From Conexibacter woesei Iso977N (GTDB lineage: Bacteria; Actinomycetota; Thermoleophilia; Solirubrobacterales; Solirubrobacteraceae): a stretch of 64,000 nt of DNA. The notes under the pieces are model-generated. The model saw only the letters and a list, made by a program, of their open reading frames with translations. It was not told where the DNA came from and did no database searches. Numbering within the stretch: position 1 is the stretch's first letter; the number at the start of each line of letters is the position of its first letter. Position numbers and translations under genes: made by a program. Of this stretch, positions 31,558 through 40,057 are shown piece after piece. Location: the NCBI RefSeq assembly GCF_000424625.1, contig NZ_AUKG01000002.1:1302001-1366000 (forward strand). Reading direction: 5' to 3'.

Positions 31558-31956
31558 CTAGCGGGGTGGGAGGGCGACGATCGCGTGGGTTGTCTCGCCT
31601 GTTGCGATGAGGCGGTTGGAGGTGTCGTGGATCTCGACGTGGACGTGGCCGATGGTGGTGCCGGTCTTGAGGACGGTGGCGGTTGCGGTGAGCTCGGTGG
31701 CGGGGTGGGCCATGGAGAGGAAGCGGTAGGACACGGCGAGGTGGGGTGGGGTTGACCCTGCGGGCAGGGTCGTGTGGAGGGCCCAGCCGGTGGCGGAGTC
31801 CATCAACGTGGACAACAACCCGCCGTGGACGATGCCACCGAGGTTCAGGTGCTCGGGACCCGGGGTGATGGTCATCACGACGGTGCCGGGCGAGGACTCG
31901 ACGACGCGGATGCCGAGGTGGTCCATGAAGGGGTCGAAGGGCTCGTTGAAGCTCAC
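31558..31956 (-). CDS. PaaI-type acyl-CoA thioesterase
   Basis: This 132-residue hotdog-fold thioesterase has the family pattern NLGGIVHGGLLSTLMDSATGWAL (HGG with the catalytic aspartate in LMDSA), then TATVLKTGTTIGHVHVEI and ATGETTHAIV. GTG 31956 is chosen because TAGGCT lies exactly 7 bases upstream. It would hydrolyse a small or aromatic acyl-CoA. It diverges from menF, and menaquinone synthesis by the classical route needs a DHNA-CoA thioesterase, so this is a reasonable candidate for that step (inference from position and family). Confidence 0.85.
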   Translation of the reverse strand: MSFNEPFDPFMDHLGIRVVESSPGTVVMTITPGPEHLNLGGIVHGGLLSTLMDSATGWALHTTLPAGSTPPHLAVSYRFLSMAHPATELTATATVLKTGTTIGHVHVEIHDTSNRLIATGETTHAIVALPPR

Positions 31957-31963
31957 GGTCCGC

Positions 31964-31969
31964 AGCCTA
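31964..31969 (-). promoter_or_regulatory. -10 element of the thioesterase gene, leaderless type
   Basis: TAGGCT on the minus strand lies 7 bases before GTG 31956. Confidence 0.5.
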
Positions 31970-32002
31970 GGGGGCGACCTGCCAATCGGCCTGATCGCGT
32001 CA

Positions 32003-32008
32003 TAGACT
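32003..32008 (+). promoter_or_regulatory. -10 element of menF, leaderless type
   Basis: TAGACT lies 8 bases before ATG 32017. The divergent -10 at 31969-31964 is only 33 bases away, so the two promoters share their upstream DNA. Confidence 0.5.
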
Positions 32009-32016
32009 CCAAGCCC

Positions 32017-33462
32017 ATGGCCTCGGTCCACGAAGCCGGTCTTGCCGGTCCGTTCGCGCTCTCCCACGCCGACCAGCAGCGATTGCGCAAGCGGGTCACC
32101 GAGGCGATCAGGCGCGCGCGGAGGTACGGCGAGGCGCTCGCCGCCATCAGCGTGAAGGTCGACGCGCGCACCGATCCCAGCGCCGTCGTGGCCGCCAGCC
32201 GCCGTGGCGACGAGCCCTGGTTCTGCTTCGAGCAGCCCGACCGGGACCGTGCCGCGGTCGCCGCGCTCGGCTGCGCCACCGCGCTCGAGGACGACGGCCC
32301 GGACCGCTTCAGGACCACCGCCAAGCGCTGGCGCGCGCTCGCCAGCCGTGCCGCCTGCGACCCGCCGGAGGGCCCGCGCGGCGCCGGACCGATCGCCGTC
32401 GGCGGCTTCGCCTTCGCCCCCGACGGCGGCGCCTCGCCGCCCTGGGCCGGCTTCGCCGCCGCGTCGCTGCACGTCCCCGAGGTCGCGCTCGTGCGCCGCG
32501 GCGACGACGTCCGCCTGACCTTCGCGGTCCTCGCGCAGCCCGACGACACGCCCGAAGACCTCACCAACCGCATCAACAACCGCGCGAACAGCCTGCAGGA
32601 CGCCCACGACCTCCCGCTGCTGGACCCGAGCCCGTCCGGCCGCTACCGCGTCGTCTCCGCGATGCCGCCGGAGCACTACGAGCAGGCCGTCCAGCGCGCG
32701 GTCGAGCGCATCGAGCAGGGCGAGCTCGACAAGATCGTCCTCGCCCGCGAGGTCCAGGTCCACGCGCCGACCGACCACGACCCCGCCGCCGTCCTCGGTG
32801 TCCTGCGCGTCGCGTTCCCGTCCTGCCACCTCGTCGTCGCGGGCCGCGGCGACGCGGCGTTCGTGTCCGCCTCGCCCGAGCTGCTGATCCGCCGCGACGG
32901 CGAGCGCGCCGCCACGCTCGCGCTCGCGGGATCGACCCGCCGCTCCGCCGATCCCGCCGTCGACGACCACCTCGGCGAGCGCCTCCTGCGCTCCGCCAAG
33001 GACCGCGAGGAGCAGGCGATCGTCGTGCGCCGCATCGCCCGGACCCTCAAGCCCTATGCGGTCTGGGTGACCGCCCACGAGGAGCCCGAGGTCGTCAAGA
33101 TGGCCAACATCCAGCACTTGGGCACGCCGATCCGCGCGCAGCTCTCGCGCGCGATCAGCGTCATCGAGCTCGCCGGCCTGCTGCACCCGACGCCCGCCGT
33201 CGGCGGCGAACCCCTACAACAAGCCGCGCCGCTGATCCCGGCCCTCGAGGGCCTCGACCGCGGCTGGTACGCCGGGCCCGTCGGCTGGACCGACCTCGAC
33301 GAGGACGGCGAGTTCGTCGTCGCGCTGCGCTGCGCGCTCCTGCGCGGCCCGGTCGCGCGCTGCTACGCGGGCGTCGGCGTCGTCCGCGACTCCGATCCGG
33401 CCGCCGAGCTGGCCGAGACCGAGACCAAGCTCCAGGCGCTGCTGCCCGTCCTCGCGGGCTAG
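32017..33462 (+). CDS. menF: isochorismate synthase
   Basis: This converts chorismate to isochorismate, the first committed step to menaquinone. The 481 residues carry the chorismate-binding domain in the C-terminal two thirds: KIVLAREVQV (catalytic lysine region), SPELLIRRDG then TLALAGSTRR, RSAKDREEQAIVVR, HLGTPIRAQL and LLHPTPAVGGEPLQQA, GWYAGPVGW. The context with seven other men genes decides for MenF over salicylate- or siderophore-type enzymes. The start at ATG 32017 matches the -10; longer frames upstream overlap the divergent thioesterase. The stop overlaps the next gene by CTAG. Confidence 0.92.
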   Translation: MASVHEAGLAGPFALSHADQQRLRKRVTEAIRRARRYGEALAAISVKVDARTDPSAVVAASRRGDEPWFCFEQPDRDRAAVAALGCATALEDDGPDRFRTTAKRWRALASRAACDPPEGPRGAGPIAVGGFAFAPDGGASPPWAGFAAASLHVPEVALVRRGDDVRLTFAVLAQPDDTPEDLTNRINNRANSLQDAHDLPLLDPSPSGRYRVVSAMPPEHYEQAVQRAVERIEQGELDKIVLAREVQVHAPTDHDPAAVLGVLRVAFPSCHLVVAGRGDAAFVSASPELLIRRDGERAATLALAGSTRRSADPAVDDHLGERLLRSAKDREEQAIVVRRIARTLKPYAVWVTAHEEPEVVKMANIQHLGTPIRAQLSRAISVIELAGLLHPTPAVGGEPLQQAAPLIPALEGLDRGWYAGPVGWTDLDEDGEFVVALRCALLRGPVARCYAGVGVVRDSDPAAELAETETKLQALLPVLAG

Positions 33463-33755
33463 CCCGCGGCGACGCCGCGCGCGCGGCGCCACACCGCCAC
33501 GACGTCGCGCACGGTCGCGCTGCGCCACGTCGAGCGCCCGTCCAACGGCCGGACAGCGAGGTCGAACCGCCCGGACTCGCGCTGCTCGATCGCCTCGACG
33601 AGCGCGTGGAACCTGCGCCCCTTGCGGTCGATCTCGACGATGTCGCCGACCGCGATGCCCTTCGACGTCACCCGCGACGGGACCGGCGCCACCTCGGGAG
33701 CGACCGCAGCCACGTGCTCCTCACCGAGGAGGGAGATCTGGCCGTCATCGCTCAC
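33459..33755 (-). CDS. small protein of unknown function
   Basis: This encodes 98 residues from GTG 33755, chosen because TAGGGT lies exactly 7 bases upstream. It begins VSDDGQISLLGEEHVAAVAP and its second half is beta-rich (GIAVGDIVEIDRKGRRFHALVEAIEQRESGRF then DLAVRPLDGR), like a small SH3-type or KOW-like barrel. It has no cysteine and no membrane segment. A longer frame to 33830 is rejected. No family was recognised. It lies between menF and a CPBP protease on the opposite strand. Confidence 0.65.
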   Translation of the reverse strand: MSDDGQISLLGEEHVAAVAPEVAPVPSRVTSKGIAVGDIVEIDRKGRRFHALVEAIEQRESGRFDLAVRPLDGRSTWRSATVRDVVAVWRRARGVAAG

Positions 33756-33762
33756 CGCGCAC

Positions 33763-33768
33763 ACCCTA
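33763..33768 (-). promoter_or_regulatory. -10 element, leaderless type
   Basis: TAGGGT on the minus strand lies 7 bases before GTG 33755. Confidence 0.5.
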
Positions 33769-33868
33769 CGGCCCGCACCGGACCGGCCCACACCGGACCG
33801 AGCGTCCGCACCCGGACACATCCTCAACAAGCCTCGTCAATGAGGCCCATCCGTGGTACTCCCTCGCC

Positions 33869-34714
33869 GTGTCACTGGAAGCGCCACTCCCTTCAGCGGT
33901 CCGCGGATTCGCGCGAAAGCCGCCACGCCGCGCCGAGGTCGCCGACTGGCGTCCCGTCGCCGCCGCGATCGCCGTCGCCGCGGGCGTCGTGCTCGGCCTC
34001 CTCGCCGAGTTCGGCCTGATCGCGCTCGATCCCCACGGCCGCGCGCTCGTCGCAGCCTCCGGCCTGCTCGTCGACGCCGTGCTGCTCGCGGCCGTCCTGC
34101 TCTCCGCCCGCCGCGGCGCGCAGCGCCTCGGCCCCGCCACGCTCGGACTGCGCCGCACGCCCGTCGGTCCTGCGCTCGGCTGGGGCGCGGCGGTGCTCGG
34201 CGGCGTCTGGCTGGCCGAGATCATCCTCACCGCGCTGCTCGCCGGCCACGGCCAGGAGCACCACGGCCGCCACGCGGCCGGCGCGTTCGCGCCCGACGTC
34301 GCGGTCCTGCTCGTGCTCGCGGTCGCCGTCTCGGCCCCGATCGTCGAGGAGATCGCGTTCCGCGGCTACCTCTTCCCGGCGCTCGCCGGCTGGCGCGGCC
34401 CGTGGATCGGCGCGCTGCTGACCGCCGTCCTGTTCGCCAGTGCCCACGTGCTCGCGCTGCCGCCCGCGTTCCTGCCGGGCATCGCCGTCTTCGGCTTCGG
34501 CGCCTGCCTGCTGCGCTGGTTCACCGGCTCGCTGCTGCCCGGCGTCGCCATCCACGCCTTCAACAACGCGGTCGTCCTCACGGCGCTGAGCAGGGGCCAG
34601 CTCTGGTGGGCGATCCCGGCGGCGCCGCTCGTCTGCCTGGCGCTGCTGGCGCCGTTCAGCCGGACGCGCGCGGAAGACGTCGAGACCGCGGTCGCCGAGA
34701 CGGCCTCCGCCTAG
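33869..34714 (+). CDS. CPBP-family intramembrane metalloprotease
   Basis: This encodes 281 residues with about eight membrane segments. The CPBP (CAAX protease/Rce1) signatures are complete: VEEIAFRGYLF (motif 1, EExxxR, near residue 158), FASAHV (motif 2 histidine) and HAFNNAV (motif 3). Such proteases cleave membrane substrates or act in peptide self-immunity; no bacteriocin gene is near. The start is GTG 33869 (VSLEAPLPSAV). The following DUF4190-type gene lies 45 bases downstream in the same orientation. Confidence 0.88.
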   Translation: MSLEAPLPSAVRGFARKPPRRAEVADWRPVAAAIAVAAGVVLGLLAEFGLIALDPHGRALVAASGLLVDAVLLAAVLLSARRGAQRLGPATLGLRRTPVGPALGWGAAVLGGVWLAEIILTALLAGHGQEHHGRHAAGAFAPDVAVLLVLAVAVSAPIVEEIAFRGYLFPALAGWRGPWIGALLTAVLFASAHVLALPPAFLPGIAVFGFGACLLRWFTGSLLPGVAIHAFNNAVVLTALSRGQLWWAIPAAPLVCLALLAPFSRTRAEDVETAVAETASA

Positions 34715-34759
34715 CCCGTCAGCACCCCACTCACCACCACCAAGGAGACCAACACCACC

Positions 34760-35071
34760 ATGTCGGCCACCAACCCGTCCGCCACGCCGCTCGACCGCCA
34801 CGCCTCGCCGGTCAGGTCGCGCAAGGGCCAGCAGATCCCGGGCCTCGCGGTCGCCTCGTTCACGCTGGGCATCCTCGCGATCCTGACCGCGATCTTCATC
34901 GTCCCGGGCGTCCTGCTCGGCATCGTCGGCCTCGTCCTCGGCCTCACCGGTCGCGGCAACGCGAAGCGCGCCGGCCAGCCCTCGCACTGGATGGCGACCG
35001 CGGGCGCCGTGCTCAGCGGCCTCGCGATCCTCGGCGCGGTCGTCCTGGTCGCGATCGCCGCGGCGTCGTAG
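34760..35071 (+). CDS. DUF4190-type small membrane protein
   Basis: This encodes 103 residues: a polar N-terminus (MSATNPSATPLDRHASPVRS), then GLAVASFTLGILAILTAIFI and VPGVLLGIVGLVLGLTGRGN, and a last segment AGAVLSGLAILGAVVLVAIA. The pattern of two glycine-rich membrane hairpins with SFTLGI...LGIVGLVLG is that of the DUF4190 family of actinobacterial envelope proteins, whose function is unknown. AAGGAG lies about 14 bases before the ATG. Confidence 0.8.
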   Translation: MSATNPSATPLDRHASPVRSRKGQQIPGLAVASFTLGILAILTAIFIVPGVLLGIVGLVLGLTGRGNAKRAGQPSHWMATAGAVLSGLAILGAVVLVAIAAAS

Positions 35072-35074
35072 CCG

Positions 35075-35251
35075 CTAGGCGAGCGGGTGCTCGCGCCCGT
35101 CGGGCGCGGGCGGGAGCCACAGCGCCGCGCGCCTCATGCGCGCGGCGTGGTCCGGCGTCGGGCGGTCAGCGCGTGCGGCGGCAGCCGTGAGCGCGAGCAG
35201 CATCACGAAGGCACCGACCCAGCCGGCCATGAGGGCGACGATCCACACCAT
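35075..35251 (-). CDS. very small membrane protein
   Basis: This encodes 58 residues from ATG 35251: one membrane segment (MVWIVALMAGWVGAFVMLLA) and an arginine- and proline-rich tail (RADRPTPDHAARMRRAALWL). TAGGGT lies 8 bases before the ATG, which supports this start over a frame to 35281. The stop is 3 bases from the stop of the convergent gene. Function unknown. Confidence 0.5.
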   Translation of the reverse strand: MVWIVALMAGWVGAFVMLLALTAAAARADRPTPDHAARMRRAALWLPPAPDGREHPLA

Positions 35252-35259
35252 CGGGCGCC

Positions 35260-35265
35260 ACCCTA
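35260..35265 (-). promoter_or_regulatory. -10 element, leaderless type
   Basis: TAGGGT on the minus strand lies 8 bases before ATG 35251. Confidence 0.4.
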
Positions 35266-35308
35266 CCCATGCATGAGACATTCGTCACCTGTCCGCACGA
35301 GAACTTTC

Positions 35309-37006
35309 TCACCGGAGCGCTGCGGAAACCGCGTCCCAGACCGCCCGGTGCAGCGCCACGTTGGCCGCGCGCTGCGTCCGGACGTGCAGGATCGTCGTTC
35401 CCGAACCCTCCGGAGAGCTCAGCAACGCGCGCAGCCGCGCCCCGTCGGCCACCGCCTCGTAGCGGGCGCCGTACAGCGCGGCGGCACGCTCGATCTCCAG
35501 GTTCGTGGGCGTCAGGACGTGCTCTGCATAGGCAGGGTCGCCGGAACGCCCGACCGGCAGGAAGTCGAAGATCCCACCGCCCGCGTTGTCGACGACGACG
35601 ATGGTCAGCACAACGCCTGTTCGGCTGCCCGCGAGCAGGCCGCCGAGGTCGTGGGCGAACGCCACGTCGCCGATCAGCAGGAAGGTCGGAGCGTCCGGTC
35701 GCGCCGCGGCGACGCCGTAGGCGGTTGAGATCGTCCCGTCGATCCCGTTGGCGCCGCGGTTGGCCAGCGCGCGCCGCGGCGGGTCGGCGACCGGCCAGAA
35801 CGTCTCGACGTCGCGGATCGGCATCGACGCGGCGACGACCACCGCGCTGCCCGCCGGCGTCGCGGTCGCCAGCGCCCGCGCGACGCCCGGCTCGTCGAGG
35901 TCGCCCAGCGTCGCGGCGATCGCCTCGGCCGCGCGCGCGTCGCCGTCGCGCCAGCGGCCGAGCCACGCGGCGTCGACCGGCCAGACCTCGTCGATCGCGC
36001 CGAGCGCGGACGGGTCGAGCGCGAGCACGTCGGTCAGCGCCGCGTCCGGGTCCGGCCAGCGCCCGGACGGGACGAGCGCCAGCTGCGGCACGTCCAGCCC
36101 CGCCAGCCACTGGCGCAGCGGCTTGGACGTCGGCAGATCGCCGACGCGCAGCACGCACTCGGGCGCGACGCCGGCCGACCAGGCCGCGTCGCGCAGCAGC
36201 GCGTCGTAGTGCGCGACGGCCGCGCCGCCGCGGCGCGCGCCGCTCAGCGGGTCGGCGAGCAGCGGCCACGCCAGCGCCTCGGCCAGCCGCGCGGCGCTCG
36301 CGCCGTCGGCGCCGCGGCCCGCGACGATCACGCCGTGGCGGGAGTGCTCACGCAGCCAGTCGGTGAGCGGCTCGGGGTCGGCCGTGCCGCGCGGCGCGAC
36401 GACGCGCGTCCACGGCGCGCCGTCCGGCCGCCCGCCGTCGCCCGGCGCGCCCTCCAGCGGCTCGTCCAGGATCAGCGGCTCGCGCAGCGGGAAGTTCAGG
36501 TGCACGACGCCGGGCCGGCCGCTCGTCGCCTCGGCCAGCGCGCGGCACGCGAGCTGACGGATCCAGCGCAGCCGCGCGGGCGTCGCCTCATGCGTCCCGA
36601 CCTCGAAGAACCACTTCGCGAACGACCCGTACACCTTGACCTGGTCGATCGTCTGACCCGCGCCGACCTCGCGCAGCTCCGGCGGGCGGTCGGTCGTCAA
36701 CACCAACAACGGGACGCCGGCCTCGGAGGCCTCGATCACCGCCGGCAGGTAGTTGCCGGCCGCGCTGCCCGACGTGCACGCCAGGACCGCGGGCCGCCCG
36801 GACGCCTGCGCGAGCCCGAGCGCGAAGAACCCCGCGCTGCGCTCGTCGACGTGCGACGTCACCGGCACGCGGCCGTCGTGCGCGAGCGTCAGGACCAGCG
36901 GCGTCGACCGCGATCCCGGCGAGGTGCAGGCCCCGCTGACGTCGCCGCGGTGCAGCTCGTCGACGAAGGCGCGGAGGAGCTTGTAGGTGTCGTGCGTCTC
37001 GCTCAT
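35309..37006 (-). CDS. menD: SEPHCHC synthase (2-succinyl-5-enolpyruvyl-6-hydroxy-3-cyclohexene-1-carboxylate synthase)
   Basis: This ThDP enzyme condenses isochorismate with 2-oxoglutarate, the second menaquinone step. The 565 residues show the N-terminal [18 protein letters not shown], the catalytic glutamate in SHVDERSAGFFALGLA, TSGSAAGNYLPAVIEAS and VLTTDRPPELREVGAGQTI, and the C-terminal ThDP motif LIGDVAFAHDLGGLL...VVDNAGGGIFDFLP. The start at ATG 37006 leaves only 16 bases to the divergent menH start, so the two promoters must lie inside each other's coding regions or be leaderless. Confidence 0.95.
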   Translation of the reverse strand: MSETHDTYKLLRAFVDELHRGDVSGACTSPGSRSTPLVLTLAHDGRVPVTSHVDERSAGFFALGLAQASGRPAVLACTSGSAAGNYLPAVIEASEAGVPLLVLTTDRPPELREVGAGQTIDQVKVYGSFAKWFFEVGTHEATPARLRWIRQLACRALAEATSGRPGVVHLNFPLREPLILDEPLEGAPGDGGRPDGAPWTRVVAPRGTADPEPLTDWLREHSRHGVIVAGRGADGASAARLAEALAWPLLADPLSGARRGGAAVAHYDALLRDAAWSAGVAPECVLRVGDLPTSKPLRQWLAGLDVPQLALVPSGRWPDPDAALTDVLALDPSALGAIDEVWPVDAAWLGRWRDGDARAAEAIAATLGDLDEPGVARALATATPAGSAVVVAASMPIRDVETFWPVADPPRRALANRGANGIDGTISTAYGVAAARPDAPTFLLIGDVAFAHDLGGLLAGSRTGVVLTIVVVDNAGGGIFDFLPVGRSGDPAYAEHVLTPTNLEIERAAALYGARYEAVADGARLRALLSSPEGSGTTILHVRTQRAANVALHRAVWDAVSAALR

Positions 37007-37022
37007 GGGATAGGAAGGGGGA

Positions 37023-37748
37023 ATGCCCGAGACGCTGGTACTGCTCCATGGCTTCGGTGGGACCCACCGCGCCTGGGACCCTGTCCTGCCCGAGCTCGAC
37101 CATGCACGCTACAGCCCGCTCGTCCCGGACCTCCGCGGGCACGGCACGAAGTCCGGCGTGCGACCGGTCAGCTTCGAGGGTTGCGTCCGCGACGTCCTGG
37201 CCGCCGCGCCCGACGAGTTCGTGTTGTGCGGGTACTCGTTCGGGGGCCGCGTCGCGCAGCAGGTCGCGCTCGCCGCGCCGGACCGCGTCATGCGGCTGAT
37301 CCTCGTGTCGTCGTCGGCCGGGATCGCCGATCCGGAGGTGCGCGCGCGGCGGATCGCCGAGGACGAGCGCTTCGCCGGCGAGCTGGAGGCGATGACGATC
37401 GCGGAGTACGCCGAGCGCTGGATGGCGCAGCCGCTCTTCGCGGGCACCGACCCCGAGGCCGCGCGGTGGTGGCACGAGGACCTCCTGCGCAACGACCCGG
37501 CCGGGCTGGCCGCCGCGCTGCGCGGGATCGGCGGCGGCGCGATGGAGCCGTTCTGGGACCGCCTGCCGGAGCTGACGATGCCGGTGACGATCATCGTCGG
37601 CGCGCGCGACGAGAAGTTCGTGGCGTTCGCCGACGAGTACCGCAAGCACTTGCCCGACGCCGACGTCCACGTCGTCGAGGGCGCGGGGCACGGCCTGCCG
37701 CGCGAGGCGCCGCAGCAACTCGCCGAGCTGATCCAGGCCGGCGTGTGA
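37023..37748 (+). CDS. menH: SHCHC synthase-like alpha/beta hydrolase
   Basis: This 241-residue alpha/beta-hydrolase starts MPETLVLLHGFGGTHRAWDP. The nucleophile is in VLCGYSFGGRVAQQVAL (serine near 72), the acid in IVGARDEKFV and the histidine in EGAGHGLPREAPQQL. MenH eliminates pyruvate from SEPHCHC, the product of menD, which lies divergently next to it. The family is broad, but the triad arrangement and position make MenH the best call. The next gene (GH3 lipoprotein) starts at the GTGA overlap of its stop. Confidence 0.88.
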   Translation: MPETLVLLHGFGGTHRAWDPVLPELDHARYSPLVPDLRGHGTKSGVRPVSFEGCVRDVLAAAPDEFVLCGYSFGGRVAQQVALAAPDRVMRLILVSSSAGIADPEVRARRIAEDERFAGELEAMTIAEYAERWMAQPLFAGTDPEAARWWHEDLLRNDPAGLAAALRGIGGGAMEPFWDRLPELTMPVTIIVGARDEKFVAFADEYRKHLPDADVHVVEGAGHGLPREAPQQLAELIQAGV

Positions 37749-38920
37749 GGCGCGGCGCAGCCGTCGCGCTGCTGCTCGCCGTGGCCGTGCTCGTCGCGGC
37801 GGGCTGCGGCGGTGGGTCGACGAGCCACGGCACCGCGACCGAGGGGAGGCTCGGGACCGTGACGATCGCCGGCCGCGGCAAGCCGGGCAGCACGCCGCCG
37901 AAGGACGTCGCCGGCGGCCAGTCGGCGGTCAGGACCCTCACGCTGCGCCAGGAGATCGGCCAGCGCATGGTGTTCGCCTACTCCGGCACCAGGCCGCCCG
38001 AGGCGCTCAAGCGCCGGATCCGCCGCGGCGAGGCCGCCGGGGTGATCCTCTTCGCGCGCAACATCACGACGGCGGCCCAGCTGCGCACCCAGATGGCCGC
38101 GCTCCAGCGCCTGCGCGGCCCGCTCGACCGCGGCCTGCCGCTGCTGGTCATGGTCGACCAGGAAGGCGGCGCGGTCCGCCGCCTGCCCGGCGGTCCGCTG
38201 CGCGCGCCCGGTCAGACGCGCGACGCCGCCGACGCCCGCCGCCTCGGCAGCTCCGCCGCGGCCGCGCTGAAGCGCGCGGGGGCGAACGTCGACATCGCGC
38301 CGGTCGTCGACGTCGCCCGCGCCGGCTCGGCGATGGCCGCCGAGGGCCGGGCCTACGGCAGCGCCCCGGACCGCGTCGCCGCCCGCGCCGACGCGTTCGC
38401 GCGCGGCCTGCGCGCCGACGGCGTCCACCCGGTCTACAAGCACTTCCCCGGCTTCGGCGCGGCGACCGTCAACACCGACGACGCCGCGGCGCGCATCGAC
38501 CTGCCGCTGTCGGCGCTCCGGGCCGCGGACCTCAAGCCCTACAACAACGTCGACCCCGACGCGGTCATGGTCTCGACCGCGATCTACCCGCGCGTCGACC
38601 CGCGCCCGGCCGTGTTCTCCCGGCGCTGGGTCACCCAAGAGCTGCGCGACGGGATCAAGGGCTACAAGAACGTCGTGACGATGACCGACGACCTCCAGGC
38701 CCCGGCCGTCGCGCGCTACGGGACGTCCGCGCAGCTCGCGTTCTTCGCGATGACCGCGGGCGTCGACCTGCCGGTCTTCGCCAAGGACTACATGTCGGCC
38801 GACCGCGCGGCGAGGGGCCTGGAGCAGGCCGTCCGCTCCGGCAAGCTCAGCCGTCAGGAGCTCGCCGCGGGCGTCCAGCGCGTGCGCGCCTGGCGCGCGC
38901 GCCTGAACACCGGGCCCTAG
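37745..38920 (+). CDS. GH3/NagZ-like lipoprotein with altered acid/base motif
   Basis: This encodes 391 residues. The signal peptide ends in a lipobox (LLLAVAVLVAAGCGGG), predicting a lipoprotein. The glycoside hydrolase family 3 barrel follows: VILFARNI, MVDQEGGAVRRL (substrate loop), DIAPVVDV, KHFPGFGAA at 232-238 and the nucleophile region VTMTDDLQAP (aspartate near 315). In active NagZ the loop reads KHFPGHG then DSH, and the latter histidine is the acid/base. Here F replaces the H of PGHG and the following segment reads NTDDAA, without the histidine. The enzyme may be inactive or use another acid. It is translationally coupled to menH, which is odd for a cell-wall enzyme. Confidence 0.85.
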   Translation: MRRGAAVALLLAVAVLVAAGCGGGSTSHGTATEGRLGTVTIAGRGKPGSTPPKDVAGGQSAVRTLTLRQEIGQRMVFAYSGTRPPEALKRRIRRGEAAGVILFARNITTAAQLRTQMAALQRLRGPLDRGLPLLVMVDQEGGAVRRLPGGPLRAPGQTRDAADARRLGSSAAAALKRAGANVDIAPVVDVARAGSAMAAEGRAYGSAPDRVAARADAFARGLRADGVHPVYKHFPGFGAATVNTDDAAARIDLPLSALRAADLKPYNNVDPDAVMVSTAIYPRVDPRPAVFSRRWVTQELRDGIKGYKNVVTMTDDLQAPAVARYGTSAQLAFFAMTAGVDLPVFAKDYMSADRAARGLEQAVRSGKLSRQELAAGVQRVRAWRARLNTGP

Positions 38921-39942
38921 CCCAGCAGGCCCGGGCCGGCCGGAACCCTGAGGCGCCCGTGGCTGATCGCCAGCGCGCCGTCGGGCGGCGCGCCCTCGTC
39001 GGCGAGCATGCCGAGCGTTGCCAGCCCGCAGGGCAGCTCGACCTTCAGCGCCGCGGCGCAGTGCACGGCGGCGGCGATCCCGAGCGGGCCGTCGAGCGTC
39101 GAGGCGATGTAGACCTCGGCGCCGGTCGACCGCACCAACATGGCCTGGGCCAGCAGCGCGCTGATCCCGCCCGCGCGCGAGACCTTCAGGCAGACGGCGT
39201 CCGCCGCGCCCGAGGCGATCGCGCCGTGCTCGGCGGCGGTCTCGTCCATCGCGATCCGGATCGGGACGCGCTCGCGCACCGCGCGCAGCTCGCTGATCCC
39301 CGAGACCGGCTCCTCGACCAGCTCCAGCCCGGACACGCTGAGCGCGTCGATCGCCCGGATCGCCTCGTCGACCGACCACGCGCCGTTGGCGTCGACGCGC
39401 AGCGCGACGCCGTCGCCGACCGCGCGCCGGACCGCCGCGACGCGGCCCGCGTCGTCGCCGATCCCGACCTTGACCTTCACGCACTCGTAGCCCGCGTCGG
39501 CCGCCGCGGCCGCGGCCTCGGCCGCCTCGACGCGGTCGGTCGCGCCGATCGTCGCGTTGACCGGCACGGCGTCCAGCCACTCGTCGTTGAGCAGCGCGCA
39601 GACCGGCCTGCCGGTGCGCCTGCCCGCCGCGTCCCACAGCGCCATGTCGACCGCGGCCAGCGCCTGCGGGAGGTCGGCGACCTCGCGGCACGCGTCCAGC
39701 AGCTGCGGCCCGCTGCGCCCACGGTCGTCGGCGAGCACTTCGGCGTAGCGCTCCAGCGCGGCGCCGACGATCTCCAGCGGGACGCCGTCGTAGGCCTCCA
39801 GCGGCGCGGCCTCGCCGCGGCCGGTGACGCCGTCGCGCGCGGTCAGCGTCAGCAGGTAGGCGCCGCGCTCGTGGACCTCGCCGTAGGACGTGGCCAGCGG
39901 CGAGCGCAGCGGATGCATCACGGATTCGAGGGCGACCTGCAC
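38917..39942 (-). CDS. menC: o-succinylbenzoate synthase
   Basis: This enolase-superfamily enzyme dehydrates SHCHC to o-succinylbenzoate. About 341 residues from GTG 39942, chosen because VQVALESVMHPLRSPLATSYGE matches the family's first strand; GTG 39963 is possible. Active-site residues are visible: YECVKVKVG (KxK), RVDANGAW (metal Asp), LVEEPV (metal Glu), IAMDET (metal Asp) and VCLKVSRAGG (second lysine). The gene diverges from the LysR gene across a T-N11-A palindrome and converges on the GH3 gene with a CTAG overlap. Confidence 0.92.
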   Translation of the reverse strand: MQVALESVMHPLRSPLATSYGEVHERGAYLLTLTARDGVTGRGEAAPLEAYDGVPLEIVGAALERYAEVLADDRGRSGPQLLDACREVADLPQALAAVDMALWDAAGRRTGRPVCALLNDEWLDAVPVNATIGATDRVEAAEAAAAAADAGYECVKVKVGIGDDAGRVAAVRRAVGDGVALRVDANGAWSVDEAIRAIDALSVSGLELVEEPVSGISELRAVRERVPIRIAMDETAAEHGAIASGAADAVCLKVSRAGGISALLAQAMLVRSTGAEVYIASTLDGPLGIAAAVHCAAALKVELPCGLATLGMLADEGAPPDGALAISHGRLRVPAGPGLLG

Positions 39943-39984
39943 GACTGCGCAGGAGAGTGGCACACGCGGCCGTCGTGTCCATCC

Positions 39985-39999
39985 ATCACGCAGCGTGAT
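39985..39999. promoter_or_regulatory. LysR-type operator between menC and its regulator
   Basis: ATCACG-CAG-CGTGAT is a perfect 15-base palindrome and contains T-N11-A, the classical LysR box. It lies 43 bases before the GTG used for menC and 58 bases before the LysR ATG, so binding could control both. Confidence 0.7.
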
Positions 40000-40057
40000 C
40001 GATGTCTGCGCGAACGTGACTTCGACATATGACCGATGCCGTGGCACGATCAAAGGC

